NCBI GenBank assembly: GCA_009920875.1
Contig: RFZE01000032.1
Coordinates: 1 to 14,462 of the forward strand
DNA from: Alphaproteobacteria bacterium
GTDB lineage: Bacteria; Pseudomonadota; Alphaproteobacteria; RS24
Reading direction: 5' to 3'
Length of the DNA: 14,462 nt
Below, piece after piece: positions 6,813 to 14,363 of the stretch. A program made the position numbers and the translations under genes. Position 1 is the first letter of the stretch, and every line of letters begins with the position of its first letter. The notes beneath the pieces are model-generated. The model was given only the letters and a program-made list of their open reading frames with translations, did no database searches and was not told the origin of the DNA.

Positions 6813-7577
6813 TTAAGACGCTTTGCGCGCCACCGCCATATAATTAACGCTCATATCGCCGCTTTGCCGCCATTTATCGGTCAGCGGGTTAAAGCTCACA
6901 CCGGTTGAGGTGAACAGCTCAAGACCGGCTTTATCGGCGATATTTTCCAATTCTTTCGGGGTGATGAATTTATCCCATTCATGGGTGCCGCGCGGCAGCC
7001 AGCGCAACACATATTCGGCGCCGATAATGGCCAAAGCAAAGGCTTTCATGGTGCGATTGAGGGTCGCCAAAAACATAATCGCTTGCGGTCGCATTAATTG
7101 CCCGCAGGCGCTCATAAAGGCTTGCGGGTCGGCGACATGTTCGATGACTTCCATGTTTAAAATGGCGTCAAATGTTTCACCCTCAACGACCAATTGCTCG
7201 GCCGTGACGGCGCGATAATCAATGGCGAGGCCCTGTTGTTCGGCGTGCAAGGCGGCGGTTTTGATATTGGCTTTGGCGGCATCAGCTCCGACCACATCCG
7301 CCCCGAGCCGCGCCATCGGTTCGCTCAATAAGCCGCCGCCGCAGCCAATATCCAATAGGCGCAAGCCTTGCAATGGCTTATCGGCATGCGGGTCGCGGTC
7401 AAATTGTGCGCATAATTTATCACGAATATAGGCCAATCGTGTCGGGTTGAATTTGTGCAAGGGCTTAAATTGGCCGTGGGGATTCCACCAATCCTCCGCC
7501 ATGGCGGTGAATTTGGCCAATTCATCGGGGTCGATTGTCGTGCTCGCTTCTTCACTGGCCCGATTGCTGTCGTTCAT
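6813..7577 (-). CDS. ubiG: Ubiquinone biosynthesis O-methyltransferase UbiG
   Basis: UbiG carries out both O-methylations of the ubiquinone ring, using SAM, at the inner membrane. The 254-residue protein shows the family N-terminus FTAMAEDWWNPHGQFKPLHKFNP (23-45). It has a clear SAM motif I LLDIGCGGGLLSEP (74-87), the acidic segment VVGADAA (95-101), NMEVIEHV (141-148), and THEWDKFITPKEL near the C-terminus. Length is normal. The ATG is at 7577-7575, and AAAGGA lies 6 nt upstream on the minus strand. The gene is divergent from lysC across 102 nt, an arrangement seen in many alphaproteobacteria. Its role in quinone synthesis fits with isoprenoid supply from ispG further right, though the two are on separate transcripts. 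Confidence 0.96.
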   Translation of the reverse strand: MNDSNRASEEASTTIDPDELAKFTAMAEDWWNPHGQFKPLHKFNPTRLAYIRDKLCAQFDRDPHADKPLQGLRLLDIGCGGGLLSEPMARLGADVVGADAAKANIKTAALHAEQQGLAIDYRAVTAEQLVVEGETFDAILNMEVIEHVADPQAFMSACGQLMRPQAIMFLATLNRTMKAFALAIIGAEYVLRWLPRGTHEWDKFITPKELENIADKAGLELFTSTGVSFNPLTDKWRQSGDMSVNYMAVARKAS

Positions 7578-7679
7578 CTCGCATCCTTTCCGATGGCGCG
7601 GGTGCTGTTTTGACTATGCAGGCGCGCGCTTACGCCCTATATAGGCGCGATTGAAGCGAAAGAAAACGCGAAAGAGGCA
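7578..7679. promoter_or_regulatory. ubiG/lysC divergent promoter region with a symmetric TATATA element
   Basis: This 102-nt gap must carry the promoters of both genes. Near its middle is the perfect 10-bp palindrome CCTATATAGG (7636-7645). Its TATATA core can be read as a -10 box on either strand. Reading toward lysC the -35 at a 17-nt spacing is TATGCA (7615-7620); toward ubiG it is TTTTCT (complement of 7661-7666). Each matches only 3 of 6 consensus bases. A better -35, TTGACT (7610-7615), is 22 nt from TATATA, which is too far. A 7-nt direct repeat GCGAAAG (7656-7662 and 7668-7674) lies just before lysC and contributes to its ribosome site AAAGAGG (7671-7677), only 2 nt from the ATG. Confidence 0.4.
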
Positions 7680-8948
7680 ATGGCACGTTTGGTCATGAAA
7701 TTTGGCGGCACGTCGGTCGGTGATATTGATCGCATCCGCAATGTCGCCGCGCATGTGGCGCGCGAAGTCAACGCCGGCCACGAAGTGGCGGTTGTGGTTT
7801 CGGCCATGTCGGGTGAGACCAATCGTCTGGTCGGGCTGACCCGTGATGTGGCGCGGCTGCATGATGCGCGCGAATATGATGTCGTCGTATCGGCCGGTGA
7901 ACAAGTCAGCGTCGGGCTTTTGGCCATGGCTTTGCAGGATTTAGGCATTGCTGCACGTTCTTGGCTGGGCTGGCAAATTGCCATGAAAACCAGCGATGTG
8001 CACGGTGCGGCGCGTATTGAAGATATTGATGTCGCCGCTATGGAAGAACAATTTGCCGAAGGTCGTGTGGCGGTAATCGCCGGTTTTCAAGGCATTAGCC
8101 ATAATGGTCGCATCACCACTTTGGGGCGCGGCGGCTCTGATACCAGCGCCGTTGCGGTGGCGGCCGCTTTAAAGGCCGATCGTTGCGATATTTATACGGA
8201 TGTTGACGGCGTTTACACCACCGATCCGCGCATGGTGCCGGCGGCGCAAAAAATGCATCGCATTTCCTATGAGGAAATGCTGGAAATGGCCTCTTTAGGG
8301 GCGAAAGTGCTGCAAACGCGCTCGGTCGAATTGGCGATGAGCCATCATGTGCGCTTGCAAGTGCGCTCAAGCTTTGATGCGCCCGATGACCCGAAATTCG
8401 AAAAAATGGCGGCAGATGATATAGTCGGCACGCTTATCTGTGATGAGGATGAGATTATGGAACATGAGATTGTCAGCGGTATCGCCTATGCCCGCAATGA
8501 AGCCAAGCTGACCCTTTTGGGCGTGCCCGACCGACCGGGTGTGGCAGCGCAGATTTTCGGCCCGCTCGCCGATGCGGCGGTCAATGTCGACATGATTGTG
8601 CAAAACATGTCGCCCGACGGCAAAACCACGGATGTCACTTTTACCGTGTCGCAAGATGAGATCGAGCGCGCCGTGAAGGTGATTGAGGCGGAAAAAGACA
8701 GGCTTGATTACGACCGGTTGCAAAGCGCCCCCGATATGGCCAAAATATCGATTATCGGTGTCGGCATGCGCAGCCATGCCGGTGTGGCACAAAAAATGTT
8801 CCGCGAATTGGCCGCGCAAGACATTAATATTCATGTGATTTCGACATCGGAAATCAAAATATCAGTGCTGATTGACGCTGATTATGTAGAACCGGCCGTG
8901 CGCGCGCTGCATGCCGCTTACGGCCTTGACGAGGAGGCTGCCGGTTAA
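7680..8948 (+). CDS. lysC: Aspartokinase LysC
   Basis: Aspartokinase phosphorylates aspartate to beta-aspartyl phosphate, the entry step to lysine, threonine, methionine and diaminopimelate. The 422-residue protein begins MARLVMKFGGTSVGD, with the kinase signature KFGGTSV at 7-13. It has SAGEQVS at 71-77, LGRGGSDTSA at 148-157 and IYTDVDGVYTTDPR at 171-184. Two C-terminal ACT domains follow (about 265-340 and 354-420), including VNVDMIVQNMS and the second-ACT stretch INIHVISTSEIKISVLI (382-398). They bind allosteric inhibitors, usually lysine and/or threonine. The length and lack of a homoserine dehydrogenase domain mark it as a monofunctional enzyme of the short alpha/beta type. A possible internal start is at 8457 (listed separately). 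It heads the long rightward gene row. Confidence 0.97.
   Translation: MARLVMKFGGTSVGDIDRIRNVAAHVAREVNAGHEVAVVVSAMSGETNRLVGLTRDVARLHDAREYDVVVSAGEQVSVGLLAMALQDLGIAARSWLGWQIAMKTSDVHGAARIEDIDVAAMEEQFAEGRVAVIAGFQGISHNGRITTLGRGGSDTSAVAVAAALKADRCDIYTDVDGVYTTDPRMVPAAQKMHRISYEEMLEMASLGAKVLQTRSVELAMSHHVRLQVRSSFDAPDDPKFEKMAADDIVGTLICDEDEIMEHEIVSGIAYARNEAKLTLLGVPDRPGVAAQIFGPLADAAVNVDMIVQNMSPDGKTTDVTFTVSQDEIERAVKVIEAEKDRLDYDRLQSAPDMAKISIIGVGMRSHAGVAQKMFRELAAQDINIHVISTSEIKISVLIDADYVEPAVRALHAAYGLDEEAAG
8445..8459 (+). promoter_or_regulatory. Possible internal ribosome site and start for a LysC regulatory (beta) subunit
   Basis: Inside lysC, GAGGA (8445-8449) stands 7 nt before an in-frame ATG (8457, residue M260 of LysC). 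Starting there would give a 163-residue product (8457-8948) with both ACT domains and no kinase domain. Aspartokinases of Bacillus and Corynebacterium make such a beta subunit from the same place, just before the first ACT domain, and assemble as alpha2beta2. That it is used here is inferred from position and ribosome site; GAG and GAT codons (Glu, Asp) could produce the motif by chance. Confidence 0.45.
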
Positions 8949-8982
8949 ATCGCCTGCGCGATTATTTCCGGCTCGAAAAAAA

Positions 8983-11235
8983 GTGCCCCTTTCTGCTGAA
9001 GGACCCCGGATTTTGCTGCGCCGCCTGCGTCAGGTCATGGCCGATGGCGGTGAGCGGCAAGTGCGGCTTGATAAAATCGTGCAATTGATTGCCGCCAGTA
9101 TGAACACGGCCGTGTGTTCGGTCTATTTGCGCCGTGGCCGTGACGGCTTGGAATTATGCGCCACAGAAGGGCTGAACCCCGATGCGGTGCACCAGACCGT
9201 ATTGCATATTGGCGAAGGTCTGGTCGGCGATATTGCGCAACATAAGCGTCCGCTTAATTTGGCCGATGCACCGTCCCATCCGCGCTTTGCCTATCGCCCG
9301 GAAACCGGCGAAGACCCGTTTTTGAGCTTTGTCGGTGTGCCGGTTTTGCGCGGCGGCGACGTGACCGGTGTGCTGGTGGTGCAGAATATCAAAAAGCGCA
9401 ATTTTGCCGACCAAGAAGTCGAAGCGCTGCAAACCGTCGCCATGGTGCTGGCGGAAATGCTGTCGGCCAGTGGCGAGGAAACCGCTGATGACGATGCCGA
9501 TCCCGATGCGCCACGGGTTTTCAAAGGCCGCGGTCTGACCGACGGCTTGGCCATGGGGCATGTTGTCTTGCACGAACCGCGTGTGGAGGTCACCCGGCTT
9601 ATTAGCGATGACGCCGATGAAGAGGATGCGCGTCTGTCGGCGGCGATTTATAAATTGCGCCGCAATGTTGATGATTTGCTGGCAACGGAAGATGTCAGCC
9701 ATGCCGGTGAGCATTTGCAGGTATTGGAAGCCTATCGCATGTTCGCCAATGACCGCGGTTGGCTGCGCCGCATGCGCGACGCCATCGGCACCGGCCTGAC
9801 GGCGGAGGCGGCGGTCGAACGTGTCAATAATGCCATGCGCGCCAGGCTTGGTGGGCGGCGCGATGCCTATTTGCGCGACCGGCTGCATGATTTTGAAGAT
9901 TTGTCGAACCGGCTTTTGCGCATTTTGTCAGGCCGTGCCGAATTGGCTTCGCAAGATAAATTGCCGCGCGATGCGATTTTGTTGGCCCGCACAATGGGGC
10001 CGGCCGAACTATTGGATTATGACCGCAAAAAATTGCGTGGGTTGGTGTTGGAAGAAAGTGCGCTGGGTGCCCATGTGGCGATTGTCGCGCGCGCCCTGAA
10101 TCTGCCTATGCTGGGGGATGCGCGCGGCATCATCAATGCGGCACGCGAGGGCCAGGAAATCATTCTCGATACGGATAGTGATGAGGCGCATCTCAATCCA
10201 CCCAGCGATATTATTGAGGCTTATTCCAATCGCGCGCGCTTGCGCGCCAAGCGTATGCAACGTTATGCACGCATTAAACATTTGCCCGCCGTGACCCGTG
10301 ACGGTGAGGAAATTCGGCTCGATAAAAATGCCGGTCTGATGGTCGATGTGGAAACGCTGGCGGATAGCGGGGCCGAGAATATCGGTCTTTTCCGCACGGA
10401 ATTGCAATTCATGGTATCGGCCCGTCTGCCGCGGCAAAGCGAGCAAGAAGAGGTTTATCGTGCCGTGCTTGATAAAGCCGGCGACCGCGATGTGGTGTTT
10501 CGCACGCTCGATGTCGGCGGCGATAAAGTGCTGCCTTATTTGCGCATGGCAGGCGAAGAAAATCCGGCCATGGGCTGGCGCGCGACGCGCGTGGCAATGG
10601 ACCGGCCGGCTTTGGTGCGGGTGCAATTACGCGCCCTTTTGCGCGCTGCAGCGGGGCGCAAATTATCGCTCATGTTCCCACTCATCACGACATTGGAAGA
10701 ATTCACAAAAAGCCGCGATATGTTGTTTGCCGAGCGTGACCGTCTTGAAAGCTTTGGTCATCAAACGCCGGAAAAAATTGAAATCGGCGCCATGCTGGAA
10801 GTGCCGGCCTTGGTGTTTCAGCTCGACCAGCTTTTGCCGCATTTGGATTTTCTCTCCGTCGGCACGAATGATTTGATGCAGTTTTTCTTTGCCGCTGATC
10901 GCGGTAATCCGCAAACCAGCGATCGCTATGATTTTCTCTCGCTTTCCGCCATGCGGCTCTTGGCGCAAGTGCGCGAGATTTGCGCGGCGCATCATGTGTC
11001 GGTGTCAATATGCGGTGAATTGGGCGGCCGACCGCTAGAAGCCATGGCGCTTTTGGGGCTGGGGTTTCGACGCTTTTCGCTGCCTTCAGCTTCAATCGGG
11101 CCGGTTAAGCGCACTGTGCGTTCGGTCAATTCACAAAGATTGGCCGTTGCCGTGGCCGATGCAATGAATAAAAATTGCTCTGATTTGCGTCCGCTTATGC
11201 GTCAAATCGCAGATGCACAGGGCGTCAGATTGTGA
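8983..11235 (+). CDS. ptsP: Phosphoenolpyruvate-protein phosphotransferase PtsP (EI-Ntr)
   Basis: PtsP is enzyme I of the nitrogen PTS: it takes phosphate from PEP and passes it to NPr and then EIIA-Ntr, a regulatory rather than sugar-importing chain. Numbering is from GTG 8983 (750 residues). A GAF domain covers about 15-165 (VCSVYLRR, ATEGLNP, GLVGDIAQ, FVGVPVLRGGD), followed by the enzyme I helical region. The mobile domain carries the expected phospho-histidine H364 in GAHVAIVARAL. The PEP-binding barrel has GLFRTELQFM (468-477), FRTLDVGGDK (506-515), GTNDLMQFF (627-635) and ICGELGG (676-682, catalytic Cys C677). The residue before the histidine is Ala, where many enzymes I have Ser. The start is uncertain: ATG 8911 would add 24 residues and overlap lysC by 38 nt, but PLSAEGPRILLRRLR just after the GTG matches the usual family N-terminus. 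Neither start has a clear ribosome site. Confidence 0.93.
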   Translation: MPLSAEGPRILLRRLRQVMADGGERQVRLDKIVQLIAASMNTAVCSVYLRRGRDGLELCATEGLNPDAVHQTVLHIGEGLVGDIAQHKRPLNLADAPSHPRFAYRPETGEDPFLSFVGVPVLRGGDVTGVLVVQNIKKRNFADQEVEALQTVAMVLAEMLSASGEETADDDADPDAPRVFKGRGLTDGLAMGHVVLHEPRVEVTRLISDDADEEDARLSAAIYKLRRNVDDLLATEDVSHAGEHLQVLEAYRMFANDRGWLRRMRDAIGTGLTAEAAVERVNNAMRARLGGRRDAYLRDRLHDFEDLSNRLLRILSGRAELASQDKLPRDAILLARTMGPAELLDYDRKKLRGLVLEESALGAHVAIVARALNLPMLGDARGIINAAREGQEIILDTDSDEAHLNPPSDIIEAYSNRARLRAKRMQRYARIKHLPAVTRDGEEIRLDKNAGLMVDVETLADSGAENIGLFRTELQFMVSARLPRQSEQEEVYRAVLDKAGDRDVVFRTLDVGGDKVLPYLRMAGEENPAMGWRATRVAMDRPALVRVQLRALLRAAAGRKLSLMFPLITTLEEFTKSRDMLFAERDRLESFGHQTPEKIEIGAMLEVPALVFQLDQLLPHLDFLSVGTNDLMQFFFAADRGNPQTSDRYDFLSLSAMRLLAQVREICAAHHVSVSICGELGGRPLEAMALLGLGFRRFSLPSASIGPVKRTVRSVNSQRLAVAVADAMNKNCSDLRPLMRQIADAQGVRL

Positions 11236-11275
11236 TACTCATGGCGACTGAACGAAGCACCGAAAGGGCAAAAAA

Positions 11276-12166
11276 ATGAGTGAAGGCGAAACCGCCGCAA
11301 CAAGCGAGAAAATTGGCGGCATTTTGCGCGACGCGCGCGAAGCCGCCAATGCGACGCTTGATGATATTTCGGCGCTGTTGAAAATCCGCTCGGATCATTT
11401 GCAGGCTTTGGAAAATGATGATTTCGAACGCCTGCCGGGCAGCGTTTATGCTATCGGTTTTATTCGCACTTATGCCACCCATTTGGGGCTTAATGCGGGT
11501 GAGCTTATTGAACGCTATAAGGCGGCGGTCGCCGTGCCGCATTTGGAAGACCAAGGCCCCAATCCGCAAACCGACATTGAGCCGATTTCCGGCGCTTTGA
11601 AAATCTCCATTGGCGTGGCGGCAGTCTTTGTCGTTTACATTCTCTGGCTGATTGCCGGCGGTGCCGGTGATGACGGTAATAATTCGCGCCTTGCCGAAAC
11701 TGCAGCACCGGCCCGCGAAGTGCCGATTGAAGGCAGCCCGGAAGCGCCGGCGGCACAGCCGCCAGCCGATCAAACTGTCGCAGCGCCGCGCGCGCCGCAA
11801 GCACCCATTGCCGCCGCACCGGCCGACACAGCGTCGGTCAATACGGCTGATGCGGCTGCGGTTGAGGTTAATGAAATCAGTCCGCTCGGCAGCCAAGCGG
11901 CGGAAAATGCGACGGTGGAAATTCGTGCCGCGCGGCGCACATGGATGCGCATAGAAAGCAATGAGGGGCGGGTGCTTTTTTCATCAATTATCAGAAAAGG
12001 CGAAGGTTTTACTCTTGCTTATAATGCCTACACATTGGCCACGCGTGATGCCGGTGCGCTGGAATTTTTCGTCAACGATGTGTCTGTCGGTTCGGTCGGC
12101 AGACGTGGCCAGATTTTGACGGCACGCAAAATTGAGCGGGCGTCAATATTGGCCAAATCGCGTTAG
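11276..12166 (+). CDS. RodZ-like membrane protein: N-terminal HTH, one transmembrane helix, DUF4115-type C-terminus
   Basis: The 296-residue protein has the RodZ architecture. A cytoplasmic helix-turn-helix of the RodZ/XRE type covers about 11-84 (GGILRDAREAANATLDDISALLKIRSDHLQALE, then the strongly typical GSVYAIGFIRTYA at 55-67). One transmembrane helix lies at about 108-128. An Ala/Pro-rich, low-complexity linker runs from about 140 to 195. A periplasmic beta-rich domain covers about 212-288 (TWMRIESNEGRVLF, then GALEFFVNDVSVG), like the RodZ C-terminal domain. RodZ binds MreB and helps set rod shape; in some proteins of this kind the HTH may bind DNA instead. A good ribosome site, AAAGGG (11263-11268), lies 7 nt before the ATG. 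Its place 8 nt before ispG, as in other bacteria with a RodZ-ispG pairing, supports the call. A direct role in cell shape here is inference. Confidence 0.85.
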   Translation: MSEGETAATSEKIGGILRDAREAANATLDDISALLKIRSDHLQALENDDFERLPGSVYAIGFIRTYATHLGLNAGELIERYKAAVAVPHLEDQGPNPQTDIEPISGALKISIGVAAVFVVYILWLIAGGAGDDGNNSRLAETAAPAREVPIEGSPEAPAAQPPADQTVAAPRAPQAPIAAAPADTASVNTADAAAVEVNEISPLGSQAAENATVEIRAARRTWMRIESNEGRVLFSSIIRKGEGFTLAYNAYTLATRDAGALEFFVNDVSVGSVGRRGQILTARKIERASILAKSR

Positions 12167-12174
12167 CGGGACGC

Positions 12175-13287
12175 ATGCTCAGACCTTGGCGACATATTGA
12201 ACGGCGCAAAAGCCGTCAAATCATGGTCGGTGATTTGGCCGTCGGCGGAGACGCGCCGATTGCCGTGCAATCCATGACCAATACGCCGAGCGATGATGCG
12301 GCGGCGACCATTGCGCAAGTCAAAGACTTGGAGGAAGCCGGAGCCGATATTGTTCGCGTCTCATGTCCTGATGAGGCGGCGACAAAAGCGTTAAAAGAAA
12401 TTGTCGATGCGGCGCATGTGCCGATTGTTGCCGATATTCATTTTCACTATCGCCGCGCCATTGAAGCGGCGGAAGCGGGGGCGGCGTGTTTGCGCATTAA
12501 TCCCGGCAATATTGGCGATGATAAGCGCGTCGGCGAAGTGGTGGCGGCGGCTAAAGCTAATGGCTGTTCCATGCGCATTGGCGTCAATGCCGGGTCATTG
12601 GAAAAACATTTGCTCGAGCAATATGGCGAGCCGTGCCCCGATGCGATGGTTGATAGCGCGCTTTACCATGTCGATTTATTGGAGCGACACGGTTTTGACC
12701 AATATAAAATCTCGGTCAAAGCGTCGGATGTTTTCATGTCGGTGGCGGCTTATCAAAAACTGGCCGAGGCGGTCGATTGTCCTTTGCATATCGGCATTAC
12801 CGAAGCCGGCGGGCTGATGAGCGGCACGGTGAAATCGGCCATCGGTCTCGGCAATCTCCTATGGGCAGGCATTGGCGATACCATTCGTGTGTCGCTTTCT
12901 TCCGACCCGGTCGATGAGGTGAAGGTCGGTTTTGAAATGCTCAAAAGCTTGGGGCTCAGGCATCGCGGGGTGACGATTATTTCATGCCCGTCATGCGCGC
13001 GCCAAGGTTTTGACGTCATCAAAACCGTGCAGACGCTGGAGCAGCGTTTGGCGCATATTGCCGAGCCGATTACCCTGTCGATTATCGGCTGTGTGGTCAA
13101 TGGACCGGGCGAGGCGCGCGAGACCGATATCGGTTTTACCGGTGGCGGCAGCGAAGCGGGCATGGTCTATCTGGCCGGTCAGCCCGACCATAAAAAGCCG
13201 CATGACGAAATGGTCGACCATTTGGTCGAATTGGTGGAAAGCAAAGTGGCCGAAATGGCGGCGCAAAAAGCAATTAAGGGAAATTAG
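12175..13287 (+). CDS. ispG: 4-hydroxy-3-methylbut-2-en-1-yl diphosphate synthase IspG (GcpE)
   Basis: IspG is the [4Fe-4S] enzyme of the MEP isoprenoid pathway that converts methylerythritol cyclodiphosphate to HMBPP. The 370-residue protein has normal bacterial length. The cluster ligands are present: C271 and C274 in SCPSCARQGFD, C306 in IIGCVVNGPGEA, and the glutamate E313 that supplies the fourth ligand. E. coli numbering is one lower throughout. The N-terminal TIM barrel shows VQSMTNTPSDD (31-41), VADIHFHYR (85-93), LRINPGNIG (106-114) and GITEAGG (207-213). It begins 8 nt after the RodZ-like gene, and prfA follows after 2 nt, so it sits in the middle of the rightward operon. The ribosome site before ATG 12175 is weak (GCGGGAC), which suggests translational coupling. 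Confidence 0.98.
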   Translation: MLRPWRHIERRKSRQIMVGDLAVGGDAPIAVQSMTNTPSDDAAATIAQVKDLEEAGADIVRVSCPDEAATKALKEIVDAAHVPIVADIHFHYRRAIEAAEAGAACLRINPGNIGDDKRVGEVVAAAKANGCSMRIGVNAGSLEKHLLEQYGEPCPDAMVDSALYHVDLLERHGFDQYKISVKASDVFMSVAAYQKLAEAVDCPLHIGITEAGGLMSGTVKSAIGLGNLLWAGIGDTIRVSLSSDPVDEVKVGFEMLKSLGLRHRGVTIISCPSCARQGFDVIKTVQTLEQRLAHIAEPITLSIIGCVVNGPGEARETDIGFTGGGSEAGMVYLAGQPDHKKPHDEMVDHLVELVESKVAEMAAQKAIKGN

Positions 13288-13289
13288 CC

Positions 13290-14363
13290 ATGTTACCGGT
13301 TGAACGGCTCGACGCCATTTTGGCGCGCGCTGAAGCATTGCAGGAAGAAATGAACGGCGAATTGCCGCCCGAGCGTTTTGTCGAATTGTCGAAAGAATAT
13401 GCCGAGATTGACCCGCTGGTGGCGGCTATTCGTGACTATCGCGCGGCGCTTTCTGAGGCGGAAGATTTGCGCGCCTTGATTGCCGGTGATGATGCGGAAA
13501 TGGCGGAGCTGGCGGAGCTGGAATTGCCCGCGCTGGATGAAAAATTGCCTGATATGGAATCGGCATTGGAAATTCTTTTGCTGCCGAAAGACAGCGCCGA
13601 TGAATTAAACGTAATTGTCGAAGTGCGCGCCGGCACGGGCGGTGATGAAGCGGCGCTGTTTGCCGGTGATTTGTTTCGCATGTATACGCGCTATGCCGAT
13701 ATTCTCGGCTGGAAATCTGAGATTATCAGCCAATCGGAAGGCGAGGTCGGCGGCTATAAGGAGATTGTCACGGCCATTCGCGGCAAGGGCGTATTTGCCC
13801 GTTTGAAATTTGAAAGCGGCGTGCACCGCGTGCAACGCGTGCCGGAAACCGAAAGCGGTGGGCGCATTCATACCTCGGCCGCCACGGTTGCGGTCTTGCC
13901 CGAACCCGAAGAAGTCGATGTGAAAATCGAAGAGAAAGATTTGCGTGTCGACGTGTTTCGCGCTTCCGGCCCGGGCGGTCAATCGGTCAACACCACAGAC
14001 AGTGCGGTGCGTATCACCCATTTGCCGACCGGCATTACCGTGTCGCAGCAAGATGAAAAATCGCAGCACAAAAACCGCGCCAAGGCGATGCAGGTTTTGC
14101 GTGCCAGGCTTTTTGAGGCCGAACGCGAACGTGCCGACAGCGCCCGCGCCGCCGATCGCAAAAGCCAAGTCGGCTCGGGCGATCGCTCGGAGCGCATTCG
14201 CACCTATAATTTCCCGCAAGGGCGCGTTACCGATCACCGCATTAATTTGACCCTGCACAAGCTGGAAAAAATTCTGGCCGGTGACGGGCTTGATGAAATG
14301 GTCGATGCGCTTATTCGCGAAGACCAGACGCAGCGCCTCGCTGCTGTCGATGAGACGGCGTGA
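13290..14363 (+). CDS. prfA: Peptide chain release factor 1 (RF1)
   Basis: RF1 recognises UAA and UAG stop codons and triggers peptide release at the ribosome. The 357-residue protein is full length. Domain 2 carries the codon-reading PxT motif as PET (185-187) in RVPETESGGRIHTSAATVAV, which marks RF1 rather than RF2 (SPF). The peptidyl-transferase GGQ lies at 229-231 in RASGPGGQSVNTTDSAV. EVRAGTGGDEAALFAGDL (111-128) and the C-terminal RTYNFPQGRVTDHRIN (304-319) are family hallmarks. AAGGGA (13276-13281), inside the end of ispG, is the ribosome site, 8 nt before the ATG. The stop overlaps the start of prmC, whose product methylates Q231. Window genes use TAG, TAA and TGA stops, so RF1 is needed for the TAG-ending genes here (mutT, the Nit1-type gene, ispG and others). 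Confidence 0.98.
   Translation: MLPVERLDAILARAEALQEEMNGELPPERFVELSKEYAEIDPLVAAIRDYRAALSEAEDLRALIAGDDAEMAELAELELPALDEKLPDMESALEILLLPKDSADELNVIVEVRAGTGGDEAALFAGDLFRMYTRYADILGWKSEIISQSEGEVGGYKEIVTAIRGKGVFARLKFESGVHRVQRVPETESGGRIHTSAATVAVLPEPEEVDVKIEEKDLRVDVFRASGPGGQSVNTTDSAVRITHLPTGITVSQQDEKSQHKNRAKAMQVLRARLFEAERERADSARAADRKSQVGSGDRSERIRTYNFPQGRVTDHRINLTLHKLEKILAGDGLDEMVDALIREDQTQRLAAVDETA

Noticed and set aside
9154..9888. Minus-strand open frame (244 codons) inside ptsP
   Set aside because: Antisense to the GAF and enzyme I helical regions of ptsP, without protein-like features of its own.
11695..11860. Ala/Pro-rich stretch in the RodZ-like protein, considered as a frameshift or foreign insert
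   Set aside because: The frame is continuous, and such linkers between the membrane helix and the periplasmic domain are normal in RodZ-like proteins.
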